A DNA stretch of 44,578 bases from an uncultured Pelagibacteraceae bacterium (GCA_902518415.1 CABYGA010000010.1:1-44578); one strand, 5' to 3'; shown: positions 15,326 to 24,601, numbered from the stretch's first letter. Numbers and translations: made by a program. The notes: generated by a model not told the origin, from the sequence alone.

Positions 15326-17215
15326 TTAATCCAGTGATAAATATATTGTATCGATTAAGCTTTTTGAAAATAATGCAGGGTCTGTTGGCTTTTCGCCATC
15401 TAAAATTTTGGATTGTTCATATAACATTGTCGCTATTTTATTAATTTGACCAATTTCATCCTTTTTAGTGCACATTTTTGCTAATTTTTTAATCAATTTA
15501 TGATCTGAGTTTATTTCTAATATTTTTAGTGATAATTCCTGATTTAGCTGGTTGTGTTGCTGAAGTATCTTTTCTAACTGAGGATCCATGGCATTATCAT
15601 CTCCTACAAGACATACGGCACTGTCAGTTAGTCTTGATGAAATCCTTACATCTTTAACCTTATCTTTGAGTTGCTCCTTTAATAAAACAACTAATGGATC
15701 TATAGATTTATTTTCTTTTTTATCATCTTTTTCTTTTTTGCCATCAAATGATTCCAAATCGTCAAGACCCTTTGTTACTGACTTAAAAGATTTTTCTTTA
15801 TAGAGAGGAGTGGATGATGTCCAAAAACTATCTACCGGGTCATCCAATATCAATACATTAATTCCCCTGGATTTATATCCCTCTAAACTTGGATTATTGA
15901 GTATATTTTCATAGCTATCTCCAGTAATGAAGTAAATATCTTTTTGTTTTTTATCCATTCCCTCAACATACTCATCGAGTGAAATTAATTCTTTAGATTT
16001 TGAGTTTTTAAAAAGGGAAATTTCTAATAAAGAATCTTTCTTTTCAAAGTCCTCATAAATTCCTTCTTTTAATACTGGGCCAAAATTGGACCAAAAAGAC
16101 TCGTAGGATTTTCTATCTTTTGAAAGTTTCTTCTTTAAGTCCGATAAAGTTCTTTTAACAAGAGATGATCTTATTTTTGCAACCACAGGATTATTTTGAA
16201 GCATTTCACGACTTATATTTAATGGAAGGTCTTCAGAGTCAATTACACCTCTTATAAACCTTAAATATGGGGGAACTAACTCAGGACAATTATCAGTAAT
16301 GAATACTCTTTTGACATATAATTTTAGTCTATTTTCTCTAGCAGGTTCATATAAATCAAAAGGTTTTGATGATGGTATAAAATTAAGTACTGTATATTCA
16401 ATTTTTCCCTCAGCCTTATAGTGTGAAGTCATCCACGGTTCATCGAACATCTGTCCTACATGATTATAAAATTCTTTATATTGCTCCTCTGTAATTTTAT
16501 TTTTGGGGCGTGTCCATATTGCAGAAGCTGAGTTAACTGACTCAGGTTTCTCTTCTTTTTTTTCTGAGCCATCTGTTATGAAAATTGGAATACTAATGTG
16601 ATCTGAATATTTACGTATGATACTTTCGATTCTTGATTTTTCTAAATACTCCTTTGCCTCTTTTGTTAGAGTTAATTCAATAGTCGTTCCCCTATTTGAT
16701 GGCAAGAGATCAAGATCTTCGTTTTCTTCAATCGTAAAATTACTTTCACCATCTGATTGCCAAATCCATATTTTATTTTCACCAGCTTTTCTTGTTATAA
16801 CTTTTGTTTGAGATGCGACCATGAAAGCAGAATAAAACCCAACTCCAAATTGCCCAATTAATGAAAGATCCTTTGTTTTAGACTCTGATAATTCTTTTAA
16901 GAAATGTGCTGTTCCAGATCTAGCAATTGTTCCGAGATTTGATATTAAATCTTTTTTATTCATTCCAACTCCATTATCAGAAATTGAAATCAAATTTGAT
17001 TTTTTATCTATATTAATACTTACTGAAAAATTAGGGTCATCCTTGAGTAATTTTTCCTTTGTATTCGATAAATACCTGAGCTTATCACAAGCGTCAGATG
17101 CATTAGATACCAGCTCTCGAATGAAAACTTCTTTTTCAGAATAAACAGAATTGATCATCAATTTCAGCAATTGACTGACTTCTGTTTGGAATTCTAATTT
17201 TTCAGACTTTGGCAT
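15326..17215 (-). CDS. htpG: Chaperone HtpG (Hsp90)
   Basis: HtpG is the bacterial Hsp90, an ATP-dependent cytosolic chaperone. The 629-residue length is typical. The N-terminal GHKL ATPase domain shows FIRELVSNASDACDKLRY (about 31-48), DNGVGMNK, GTIARSGT and GQFGVGFYSAFMVA. The middle domain contains NISREMLQNNPVVAKIR, with the catalytic-loop arginine. The C-terminal dimerisation domain is complete. The 128-bp region upstream is AT-rich and has CTTGCA about 50 bp before the ATG, but I could not fit a convincing heat-shock -10, so regulation is unresolved. Confidence 0.97.
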   Translation of the reverse strand: MPKSEKLEFQTEVSQLLKLMINSVYSEKEVFIRELVSNASDACDKLRYLSNTKEKLLKDDPNFSVSINIDKKSNLISISDNGVGMNKKDLISNLGTIARSGTAHFLKELSESKTKDLSLIGQFGVGFYSAFMVASQTKVITRKAGENKIWIWQSDGESNFTIEENEDLDLLPSNRGTTIELTLTKEAKEYLEKSRIESIIRKYSDHISIPIFITDGSEKKEEKPESVNSASAIWTRPKNKITEEQYKEFYNHVGQMFDEPWMTSHYKAEGKIEYTVLNFIPSSKPFDLYEPARENRLKLYVKRVFITDNCPELVPPYLRFIRGVIDSEDLPLNISREMLQNNPVVAKIRSSLVKRTLSDLKKKLSKDRKSYESFWSNFGPVLKEGIYEDFEKKDSLLEISLFKNSKSKELISLDEYVEGMDKKQKDIYFITGDSYENILNNPSLEGYKSRGINVLILDDPVDSFWTSSTPLYKEKSFKSVTKGLDDLESFDGKKEKDDKKENKSIDPLVVLLKEQLKDKVKDVRISSRLTDSAVCLVGDDNAMDPQLEKILQQHNQLNQELSLKILEINSDHKLIKKLAKMCTKKDEIGQINKIATMLYEQSKILDGEKPTDPALFSKSLIDTIYLSLD

Positions 17216-17343
17216 ATTTTAAAAATGTTATGGGTAATATTGTAATTTTTTAGATAAATGCAAGTCATTATGGCTAAGTTATTTTTAAAAATTTCCCTAA
17301 AATTAGCTGTTTTTGTATAATTTTCACGTTAACATGGGATGAC

Positions 17344-17697
17344 ATGGTAATTCACTATTTAAATACCCAACCGAGAGATGAAAAATTAGATCAGAAAGCT
17401 CGTATAACTAGTTTCAACAAAGTAGAGCTCAATATGATTTTATCCATTTATGGTAAAAACGTAAGTAATGGTATTTGGAGAGATTACGCAATTGACCATA
17501 ATGAAAATACAGCTGTCTTTTCAATTTATCGAAGCACGTTCGAAAAAGCTTTTTTACAAATTATTAAAAGTAGGAAGTCCTTGAAGAAACAAAAAAAATA
17601 TCTTCTTTTGAATGCAAATAACAAAAAGTTAAAAGACTCTAACGAGCTAATAGGCATTATAGACTTCTTAGATTTTTCTCTAAAGAGAATTGTTTAA
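17344..17697 (+). CDS. DUF2794 domain protein
   Basis: This 117-residue protein matches the alphaproteobacterial DUF2794 family: the core has a FNKVELNMILSIYGKNVSNG segment followed by WRDYAIDHNENTAVFSIYR, corresponding to the family's F-x-R-x-EL, YGR-V-x-GEWRDYAID and AVFS-x-FRR pattern. Its function is unknown. It has no signal peptide or membrane segment. It is divergent from htpG and ends 3 bp before the convergent Bax-inhibitor-1 family gene. The C-terminal half is lysine-rich. Confidence 0.8.
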   Translation: MVIHYLNTQPRDEKLDQKARITSFNKVELNMILSIYGKNVSNGIWRDYAIDHNENTAVFSIYRSTFEKAFLQIIKSRKSLKKQKKYLLLNANNKKLKDSNELIGIIDFLDFSLKRIV

Positions 17698-17700
17698 GAT

Positions 17701-18435
17701 TTATCTTCTTTGGCCAAAAAGTCTGAGCAACATAATAAATAAATTTATGAAGTCTAAGTAAAGGGTCAATGCACCCATGATTGCTTTTTTTGCTGCAACT
17801 TCAGCACTATCATAGGCCATATACATATTCTTAATTTTTTGAGTATCATATGCGGTAAGACCAACGAAAATTAATACACCAAGAATTGAAATTCCATAAT
17901 AAAGAGCTGTTGATTGCATGAATATATTTACAATTGAAGCGATTATAATTCCAATAAGTCCCATGAACAGAAAAGATCCAAATCCTGTAAGATCTCTTTT
18001 GGTTGTATAACCATATATACTCATAGCACCAAAAGTACTTGCAGTGATAAAAAATACACGAGCGATACTAGCGCCTGTATACGTTATGAATATTGTAGAA
18101 AGAGACAATCCCATAAGAAATGCAAAAATCCAAAACATAGTTTGTGCACGTGAAGCTGACATGTTCCTAATTCCGAATGACATATACATAACAATTCCGA
18201 GAGGTGCTAAGGCAACAACCCACATCATAGGACCAGTGTATAGAGTTACACCTAAGCTAGTGAGGCCAACAATATCACCTGTAGGACTCGTCACAGCTGT
18301 TGATTGAAATAACATATAGGCTACTAAACCTGTGAGGGCTAAACCAGATGCCATGTAGTTATAAACACTCATCATGTATTGTCTAAGACCTTCATCGATC
18401 GCTGGTGTTGATTGAGCTCTAGTTTGATAGTCCAT
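17701..18435 (-). CDS. Bax inhibitor-1/YccA family membrane protein
   Basis: The 244-residue protein has seven hydrophobic segments and the family's conserved end LTLYLDFINLFIMLLRLFG. The start, with DEGLRQYMMSVYNYMASGLALTG, is typical of alphaproteobacterial YbhL/YccA-like members. The acidic residues that control pH-gated ion leak in bacterial BI-1 homologues fall in the DSAEVAAKKA and YLDFIN segments. Bacterial members are linked to membrane proteostasis (YccA with FtsH) or calcium leak; which applies here cannot be told. It diverges from the carbonyl-reductase operon across a 119-bp region holding an 18-bp palindrome. Confidence 0.9.
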   Translation of the reverse strand: MDYQTRAQSTPAIDEGLRQYMMSVYNYMASGLALTGLVAYMLFQSTAVTSPTGDIVGLTSLGVTLYTGPMMWVVALAPLGIVMYMSFGIRNMSASRAQTMFWIFAFLMGLSLSTIFITYTGASIARVFFITASTFGAMSIYGYTTKRDLTGFGSFLFMGLIGIIIASIVNIFMQSTALYYGISILGVLIFVGLTAYDTQKIKNMYMAYDSAEVAAKKAIMGALTLYLDFINLFIMLLRLFGQRR

Positions 18436-18463
18436 ATTTAAAAACCTCTTGTAATAATTGTTA

Positions 18464-18481
18464 TATGTATTTTAATACATA
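18464..18481. promoter_or_regulatory. 18-bp palindrome in the divergent promoter region
   Basis: TATGTATT-TT-AATACATA is a perfect 8-bp inverted repeat around two bases. It lies 28 bp upstream of the Bax-inhibitor-1 family start and 73 bp upstream of the first SDR start. Just beyond it, 18484-18502 (TATAATGATAATCAATACA) agrees at 15 of 19 positions with the classical Fur box, though in AT-rich DNA this can occur by chance. Either could be an operator shared by the divergent genes. Confidence 0.4.
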
Positions 18482-18554
18482 AGTATAATGATAATCAATA
18501 CAAGTAATTAATCGTTAAGATTTTATTGTTTTATTTCAATAATTTAGGGGGGAA

Positions 18555-19574
18555 ATGGAAAAAGTTTTAGTCACAGGAGCATCAGGGTATATCGCATTAC
18601 ACTGTATAACAGAATTGCTTAAAAATGGTTACGCAGTTAAGGGATCTCTCCGAAGCATGAATAGAGAAAATGAGGTAAGAGAAGCAGTAAGAAAAGAGGT
18701 ATCAGATAACAACCTTGAAATTTGCGAGCTTGATTTGCTGAATGATGAAGGATGGGATAATGCAGCTTCTGAATGTGAATATATGCTTCATTTGGCATCA
18801 CCTTTTATTGTTGGCGAGCCCAAAAGTGAGGATGAGCTTATACGACCTGCTAAAGAAGGAACAATGAGAGCTCTGGAAGCTGCAAAAAAAGCTGGCATAA
18901 AAAAGATTGTTCTTACTTCTTCAATTGTCGCCATAGCCTATGGTCATGATAAAAAAATTTGCAGCGACGATGACTGGACGAATACACAAAAAGATGTTGG
19001 CGCTTACACTAAAAGCAAAACACTTGCAGAAAAAGATGCATGGAATTTTATTAATGCTGAAGAGAATAAAAAATTGAAAATGACGACCATTCATCCTGGC
19101 TTTGTAATGGGCCCCTTATTGAGTGATGATACTCAGGGAGCATCTGCTGATTTTATGGCAAAAATGATACTGGGTAAGTTTCCAGCTCTGCCAGATGTTT
19201 ACATGCATATATCTGATGTTCGAGACACTGCAAAATTACATGTACAGGCTCTCAAATCTGATGAAAGTGACGGCAAAAGAATACTGACAACTTCATCGAA
19301 AGATTATCACATAACAAAAATTGCAAAAATTGCAAAAGACAATGGATTTTCAAAAATATCGACTAAAATTATTCCAACTTTAATATTTAGAGTCCTTGCT
19401 TTATTTAATAGAGAAATGAAGGGAATATTAAAAAATATTAAAAGAGGCAGCTATAGCACCGATAATTCGCCAACAGTTTCTATATTTAATTGGAAGCCTA
19501 CTCCTATTGAGAAAACAGTAAGTGATATGGCATTATCTATGAGTGAAATTCTTAAACGAAAGAGATCAGGTTAA
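18555..19574 (+). CDS. NAD(P)-dependent extended SDR, Gre2/dihydroflavonol-reductase-like
   Basis: This 339-residue extended short-chain dehydrogenase has an N-terminal Rossmann motif VTGASGYIA (6-14), an arginine-containing GSLRS after strand 2 that suggests NADPH preference, and the catalytic set S123, Y151 and K155 (AYTKSK). The third glycine of the nucleotide motif is alanine, as in Gre2-type carbonyl reductases. Family members reduce aldehydes and ketones; the substrate here is unknown. A strong AGGGGGG ribosome-binding site precedes the ATG. The stop shares a base with the next start (TAATG). The next gene is a clear paralogue. Confidence 0.87.
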   Translation: MEKVLVTGASGYIALHCITELLKNGYAVKGSLRSMNRENEVREAVRKEVSDNNLEICELDLLNDEGWDNAASECEYMLHLASPFIVGEPKSEDELIRPAKEGTMRALEAAKKAGIKKIVLTSSIVAIAYGHDKKICSDDDWTNTQKDVGAYTKSKTLAEKDAWNFINAEENKKLKMTTIHPGFVMGPLLSDDTQGASADFMAKMILGKFPALPDVYMHISDVRDTAKLHVQALKSDESDGKRILTTSSKDYHITKIAKIAKDNGFSKISTKIIPTLIFRVLALFNREMKGILKNIKRGSYSTDNSPTVSIFNWKPTPIEKTVSDMALSMSEILKRKRSG

Positions 19575-20584
19575 TGAAGAAAGTACTCGTGACAGGAACT
19601 ACGGGTTATATTGGACTTCATTGCGTCGCTCAGCTGCTTGAGGCTGGTTATCATGTAAGAGGTTCTATGCGCTCTAAAGAAAGAGAGCCAGAAGTTAGAA
19701 ATGCCCTAGCTAAAGTTGTTAATGCAGAAAATAGATTTGAAACATGTGAACTCGACCTGATGAGTGATGCTGGTTGGGATGATGCTGCAGCAGGATGCGA
19801 TTATGTCTTACATATAGCCTCACCTCTAACTGAAAAAGCGCCTGATCATGAAGATGATATTATAATTCCTGCAAAAGAAGGGTTGCTTCGTGCTGTAAAA
19901 AGCGCAGTTAAAAATAAAGTAAAACGATTTGTGATGACCTCATCGTTTTCAGCAGTAGGCTATGGACATGTTAAAGAAGTATTTGATGAGAGTCATTGGA
20001 CAGACCCTAATCAAAAAATTGGTGCGTATAATAAAAGTAAAGCTATAGCTGAAAGGACTATGTGGGATTATCTCTCACATCTTAGTGAAGAAGACAAAAT
20101 CGAAGCTGTTGCAATTAATCCTACACTTGTTGTAGGACCTTCTTTATCAGATGATATGGGATCATCTAATATGTTTATTCAAAGAATGCTTGATGGTTCT
20201 TATTCAGTTGTGCCGCAAGTTCATCTTGGATTTGTATCTGTAAAAGATACAGCCAGGGCACATATTGCTGCCATGACACATCCAGATGCAAACGGTAAAA
20301 GATTTATCTTAGCAGAAAGAAACATGTGGTTAACTGAGATGAATGAGATGCTCAATAGAAATGGATATACAAAAGCGCCCACTAGAAAAGCTCCAAATTT
20401 TCTTATTAAACTAATGGGATTTTTTAACAAAGAAGCTGCAGTCATTGCTGGGTTTGTTGGTAAAACAAAATATACAAATTCAGAAAATGCAAAAAATATA
20501 CTAAACTTTAATTTTGAAAGTGTTGAGGGTGCTGTTGTAGACACTGCAAAACAAATGGAAGATTTAGGATTAATAATAAAGTAA
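19574..20584 (+). CDS. NAD(P)-dependent extended SDR, paralogue of the preceding gene
   Basis: The 336-residue protein aligns along its length with the preceding one: VTGTTGYIG (6-14), GSMRS, the CELDLMSDAGWDDAA segment, and catalytic S124, Y152 and K156 (AYNKSK). It keeps all three glycines of the nucleotide motif. The pair most likely arose by tandem duplication. The C-terminal substrate-binding halves differ more than the N-termini, which suggests different carbonyl substrates. Both of its ends use one-base TAATG overlaps, so the genes are translationally coupled. Confidence 0.87.
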   Translation: MKKVLVTGTTGYIGLHCVAQLLEAGYHVRGSMRSKEREPEVRNALAKVVNAENRFETCELDLMSDAGWDDAAAGCDYVLHIASPLTEKAPDHEDDIIIPAKEGLLRAVKSAVKNKVKRFVMTSSFSAVGYGHVKEVFDESHWTDPNQKIGAYNKSKAIAERTMWDYLSHLSEEDKIEAVAINPTLVVGPSLSDDMGSSNMFIQRMLDGSYSVVPQVHLGFVSVKDTARAHIAAMTHPDANGKRFILAERNMWLTEMNEMLNRNGYTKAPTRKAPNFLIKLMGFFNKEAAVIAGFVGKTKYTNSENAKNILNFNFESVEGAVVDTAKQMEDLGLIIK

Positions 20585-21639
20585 TGGAATTTAGAAAATT
20601 AGGACGATCAGATATAGATGTTAGCTCCATTTGTCTCGGCACAATGACTTGGGGGGAACAAAACACCGAAGCTGATGCACATGACCAGTTGGATTATTCG
20701 CTGGCTCATGAAGTCAACTTTATTGATACTGCAGAAATTTACGCTGTACCCACAAAAGCCAAGACTCAGGGACTTACAGAGGAATATATTGGTTCGTGGT
20801 TCAAGGCACGAGGTAATAGAGATAAAGTTATTCTTGCGACAAAGGTAGCAGGACGTTCAGGAATGTCGTGGCTAAGAGAGAATGAAGAGATTCCAAGGCT
20901 GACTAAAGAGCAAATTTTTTATGCCGTTGAAGGCAGTCTTAAAAGACTACAAACTGATTATATTGATCTTTATCAAGTGCACTGGCCGGATAGGCCATTT
21001 GGAGCGTTTTCAGGACGTCTTGAGTACAAGCACATGGATACCTCTGATTCTATTCCGCTTGAAGAAACGCTTGAAGCACTTGGTGAACTGGTGAAGCAAG
21101 GAAAGGTTAGAGAAATAGGGCTCTCCAATGAAACTCCGTGGGGTACGATGAAGTATCTTCAGCATGCTGAGGCTAAAGGTCTTCCTCGTGTAGCGTCCAT
21201 TCAAAATGCTTATAACTTAGTGAACAGAGGTTTTGAAATTGGTCTTTCTGAAGTTGCTGCGCATGAGCAAGTAGGGTTGCTTGCTTATTCACCATTAGCT
21301 CAAGGAACATTATCAGGAAAATATTTAAATGGTCAGATGCCACAAGGGTCAAGAATGGCTTTGTTTGGCGACGGGCCTCTAATGTATAGATACAAGAATG
21401 AAAAAACTACTAAGGCAGTTGAAATGTATGTTGAAATTGCAAAAAAACATGAGCTGGATCCCTCACAATTAGCTATCAGATTTTGTGATATACAACCTTT
21501 TGTCACATCTACCATAATTGGCGCGACGACAATGGAACAATTGAAAGCCTGCATAGACAGTATCCACCTTGATTTAAATAAAGAAATTATGAATGAAATC
21601 AGAAGCGTTCATAAGGAGATCCCAAACCCATCACCATGA
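20584..21639 (+). CDS. tas: NADP(H)-dependent aldo/keto reductase, Tas type
   Basis: The 351-residue protein follows E. coli Tas closely: LGTMTWGEQNTEADAHDQLD near the start, FIDTAEIYAVP with the catalytic aspartate and tyrosine, SLKRLQTDYIDLYQVHWPDRP, IGLSNETPWG and STIIGATTMEQL with the NADPH-binding C-terminus. Aldo/keto reductases of this group reduce aldehydes and ketones in the cytosol; the natural substrate of Tas is not settled. It follows the two SDRs with a TAATG overlap and overlaps the pterin dehydratase gene by 4 bp. Three different carbonyl reductases in one coupled transcript suggest a shared detoxification or salvage task. Confidence 0.93.
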   Translation: MEFRKLGRSDIDVSSICLGTMTWGEQNTEADAHDQLDYSLAHEVNFIDTAEIYAVPTKAKTQGLTEEYIGSWFKARGNRDKVILATKVAGRSGMSWLRENEEIPRLTKEQIFYAVEGSLKRLQTDYIDLYQVHWPDRPFGAFSGRLEYKHMDTSDSIPLEETLEALGELVKQGKVREIGLSNETPWGTMKYLQHAEAKGLPRVASIQNAYNLVNRGFEIGLSEVAAHEQVGLLAYSPLAQGTLSGKYLNGQMPQGSRMALFGDGPLMYRYKNEKTTKAVEMYVEIAKKHELDPSQLAIRFCDIQPFVTSTIIGATTMEQLKACIDSIHLDLNKEIMNEIRSVHKEIPNPSP

Positions 21640-21923
21640 TTAAAAAACTTACAAAAACAGAAGTTACACAAAAACTGAAACGCTTATCAGGCTGGAAAAT
21701 GGTCAAAGGCCGTAATGCAATTACTAAAACATTTAAATTTAAAGATTTTATGCAGGCCTTTGGTTGGATGACAGCTATGGCCATATACGCTGAGAAGAAA
21801 GATCACCATCCTGAGTGGTTTAACGTCTACAACACAGTAATCGTTACACTATCTACGCATGATTCAGGTGGTGTGACTAATCTCGATCTTGATATGGCTC
21901 AAGAGATGAATAAGAAAAAATAA
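21636..21923 (+). CDS. phhB: Pterin-4a-carbinolamine dehydratase
   Basis: The enzyme dehydrates 4a-hydroxytetrahydropterin to the quinonoid dihydropterin during aromatic hydroxylation. The 95-residue length is typical. The catalytic segment KKDHHPEWFNVYNTVIVTLST carries the histidine pair, and HDSGGVTNLD the third histidine. It overlaps the Tas-type gene by 4 bp (ATGA), and is the last gene of the plus-strand operon. No phenylalanine hydroxylase is in the window, so the pterin-dependent partner, if any, lies elsewhere; other roles are possible for orphan members. Confidence 0.94.
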   Translation: MIKKLTKTEVTQKLKRLSGWKMVKGRNAITKTFKFKDFMQAFGWMTAMAIYAEKKDHHPEWFNVYNTVIVTLSTHDSGGVTNLDLDMAQEMNKKK

Positions 21924-21931
21924 TAAGACTT

Positions 21932-22948
21932 CTAAGATTTATAAAAAGAAGTTGTCAGTGCAATCTTTCCTGTAGCTTTTCTTGCAAGAATTGTTTCAAG
22001 GGCTTCTTGCCCTCTTTCAAGTGGAAGTACTTCTGTAACTGGTGCTTTTAATTTACCTTCTTCATACCAGCTCGCCAGTTGGTTCATGTTATCCAAATGA
22101 TTTTGTGGCTCTAAAGCTGTAAATTGTCCCCAAAATACACCTACAGCGGAACAACCTTTGATCAAATAAAGATTCATAGGAATTTTAGGTATATGACCAG
22201 CTGCCCAACCGATAACTAAAAAACGTCCGTTCCATGCAATGCTTCTTAATGCAGGCTCTGTAAAATCAGCACCAACAGGATCATAAATAACGTCTGGTCC
22301 TTTGCCACCTGTTGCTTTAGCGATTTCACTTCTAAATTGTTTAACTTGATCACGGTCTGTTAAATCATAGCCACCATAATTAATAACTTCATCTGCACCG
22401 TACTGTTTGCACACTTCTAATTTTTCATCAGATGATGCGGCCGCTACAACTTTGGCACCAAGAGCTTTGCCAATTTCAACAGCTGATATACCAACACCTC
22501 CAGCCGCTCCAAGAACCAACAACGTTTCTCCAGCTTTGAGTTGGCCTCGATTTTTTAATGCATACTGCGATGTACCATAAGTTAATGTAAAGCAAGAAGC
22601 CGTGGTAAAATCCATGCTGCTTGGTTTTTTATAAATTTGTCCCGCACTGACAATAACCTGTTCTCTAAAGCCTCCGAAACCTGTCATGGCAACAACTTCA
22701 TCACCAACTTTCCAATCAGTAATGCTTTCACCAACTGCACTAATAGTTCCTGATATTTCACCTCCTGGTGAAAAAGGAAGCGGTGGTTTTACCTGATACT
22801 TATCTTGAATAATTAAGGTGTCTGGAAAATTAACACCAGCAGCATGCACATCGACCAGTATTTGACTTTTTTTTAATTCAGGAACTTCAACATCCTCATA
22901 AACCAATGAACTTGGGGGGCCGAATTCTTTACAAACAATTGCTTTCAT
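21932..22948 (-). CDS. Zinc-independent NADPH:quinone oxidoreductase (MDR family)
   Basis: This 338-residue medium-chain reductase has the GroES-like start with VHAAGVNFPDTLIIQDKYQ, the proline-rich PPLPFSPGGEISG, and the Rossmann motif LGAAGGVG (about 146-153) followed by VAAASSDEKLEVCKQYGADE. The structural and catalytic zinc ligands of alcohol dehydrogenases are absent, which places it with QOR-type enzymes. Such proteins reduce quinones or activated alkenes with NADPH. It converges on the carbonyl-reductase operon with an 8-bp gap and may belong to the same chemistry. The start is 30 bp from the divergent IalB-like gene. Confidence 0.9.
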   Translation of the reverse strand: MKAIVCKEFGPPSSLVYEDVEVPELKKSQILVDVHAAGVNFPDTLIIQDKYQVKPPLPFSPGGEISGTISAVGESITDWKVGDEVVAMTGFGGFREQVIVSAGQIYKKPSSMDFTTASCFTLTYGTSQYALKNRGQLKAGETLLVLGAAGGVGISAVEIGKALGAKVVAAASSDEKLEVCKQYGADEVINYGGYDLTDRDQVKQFRSEIAKATGGKGPDVIYDPVGADFTEPALRSIAWNGRFLVIGWAAGHIPKIPMNLYLIKGCSAVGVFWGQFTALEPQNHLDNMNQLASWYEEGKLKAPVTEVLPLERGQEALETILARKATGKIALTTSFYKS

Positions 22949-22978
22949 AATTATGAAACTCGATATAAATTACTGACT

Positions 22979-23497
22979 ATGAAATTTATTAATTTCAAAC
23001 TTATTCTATCAATATTACTGCTGAGTTCAATAAATGCTTTTGCGGTCATCGATGTAGTACATCTTGGCTCTTTTGGGAAAAGTGGAGCATGGCAGGCAAA
23101 AGAATTTAAAGATGGTACGTCTAAAATTTGCTACATAATTTCAAAACCAATTGCGACCAATCCCTCAGACTTGAATCGTGGAGAACATGCTTTCATGATA
23201 ACTAACTTTCAAGATGATGGGACCTCTCATGAAGCCAGTGTAGACACGGGGTTCACCTTTAAACCAAAAAGCATGGTTGAAGTCAGCATCAACAACAGCA
23301 ACTACAAGTTTTTCACTGTTGAATCAAGAGCATGGCTAGCGGATGGTGAAAATGACCGGAAACTCATAAAAGATATGAAGAACGGAGCACGTGTCAAAGT
23401 TAAGAGTATCTCAAGTAGAGGAACCAAAATAACAGATACATATTCACTTATTGGATTTACAAAAGCATTAGCGGCGATCGACGAAGCCTGCTCATAA
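22979..23497 (+). CDS. Invasion-associated locus B (IalB) family periplasmic protein
   Basis: The 172-residue protein has a signal peptide (cleavage near NAFA-VI, residue 22), then the IalB-like pattern: FGKSGAWQAKEFKDGTSKICYI, a basic-hydrophobic middle, VSINNSNYKFFTVESRAWLAD and a C-terminal SLIGFTKALAAIDEAC. Two cysteines (KICYI and DEACS) match the conserved pair of the family and should form a disulfide. IalB was named for red-cell invasion in Bartonella, but free-living alphaproteobacteria carry homologues of unknown role, often just upstream of rlmN as here. The gap to rlmN is 6 bp. Confidence 0.82.
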   Translation: MKFINFKLILSILLLSSINAFAVIDVVHLGSFGKSGAWQAKEFKDGTSKICYIISKPIATNPSDLNRGEHAFMITNFQDDGTSHEASVDTGFTFKPKSMVEVSINNSNYKFFTVESRAWLADGENDRKLIKDMKNGARVKVKSISSRGTKITDTYSLIGFTKALAAIDEACS

Positions 23498-23503
23498 ACA
23501 ATC

Positions 23504-24601
23504 ATGACAGATGAAAAATCAGACTTAATTGGACTAAGTCAATCGGAGATATATGAATCTTTAATTGCCAAAGATCTCATTGAAGCGAAAGATAAATTTC
23601 GTGCTAAACAAATATGGCACTGGCTTTATAATAAAGGTGAAACTGATTTTGGTAAAATGAGTTCAATCTCTAAAGAATTAAGATCAGCACTCCCTCAATT
23701 TTATCAAATTAAAAGGCCAACAATACAAACGCATGAAAAATCTATAGATGGAACACAAAAATGGTTATTCAAACTCAACGATGGAAATCTCATAGAGACA
23801 GTTTTTATTCCTGAGGATAATCGAGGAACGTTATGTGTATCATCACAAGTAGGCTGTACATTGAATTGTACATTTTGCTATACAGGCACACAAAAGTTAG
23901 TACGTAATTTAACCAGTGAAGAAATTGTTTCACAATTATTAGCAGCTAAGGATGAATTATCTGATTGGTCCAATAAACATGGAAGAAAAATTTCAAACGT
24001 TGTTTTCATGGGGATGGGAGAGCCTCTCTATAATTATTATAACGTCAAACAAGCTGCAGAAATTATGGGCGATAAGGAGGGAATTCAGCTGTCAACGAAG
24101 AGAATAACACTGAGTACATCAGGCATAGTCCCTGAAATAATGAAATGGGGAGAAGAAGTGGATTCAAGGCTTGCGATATCGTTGCATGCAACAAACGATG
24201 AATTACGCAATGAAATCGTGCCAATTAATAAAAAATTTCCCTTAAAAGAATTAATTAAATCTTGCAGAGAATATCCAAGAGCTAAAAATGCAAAGCGCAT
24301 CACGTTCGAGTATGTGATGCTCAAAGGGGTCAATGACGGCGTGGCCGATGCACGTAAACTGGTTAAATTAATTTCAGGAATTCCAGCAAAAATTAATCTT
24401 ATTCCCTTTAACCCGTGGCCTAATTCGCCCTATGAATGCTCTGATAAAGAGCAAATTAAAAAATTTAGTGACATCATTAAAAATGCAGGTTATGCAAGCC
24501 CTGTTAGAAAAACAAGAGGGCAAGATATTATGGCTGCATGCGGTCAACTCAAGTCCTCAAGTATAAAAGTAAGAAAAAGTGAACTAAGAAATCATGGATA
24601 A
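23504..24601 (+). CDS. rlmN: Dual-specificity RNA methyltransferase RlmN
   Basis: RlmN methylates C2 of A2503 in 23S rRNA and of A37 in some tRNAs. It is a radical-SAM enzyme of the usual length, 365 residues. The cluster cysteines are C118, C122 and C125 in CTLNCTFC, followed by [12 protein letters not shown]. The methyl-carrying cysteine is C346 in MAACGQL, near the C-terminus. [12 protein letters not shown] and the [10 protein letters not shown] stretch are family features. It overlaps argG by 8 bp. Confidence 0.97.
   Translation: MTDEKSDLIGLSQSEIYESLIAKDLIEAKDKFRAKQIWHWLYNKGETDFGKMSSISKELRSALPQFYQIKRPTIQTHEKSIDGTQKWLFKLNDGNLIETVFIPEDNRGTLCVSSQVGCTLNCTFCYTGTQKLVRNLTSEEIVSQLLAAKDELSDWSNKHGRKISNVVFMGMGEPLYNYYNVKQAAEIMGDKEGIQLSTKRITLSTSGIVPEIMKWGEEVDSRLAISLHATNDELRNEIVPINKKFPLKELIKSCREYPRAKNAKRITFEYVMLKGVNDGVADARKLVKLISGIPAKINLIPFNPWPNSPYECSDKEQIKKFSDIIKNAGYASPVRKTRGQDIMAACGQLKSSSIKVRKSELRNHG

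Noticed and set aside
17216-17343. Heat-shock (sigma-32) promoter for htpG.
   Set aside because: CTTG is present but no CCCCAT-type -10 lies at a suitable distance, so the call cannot be supported.
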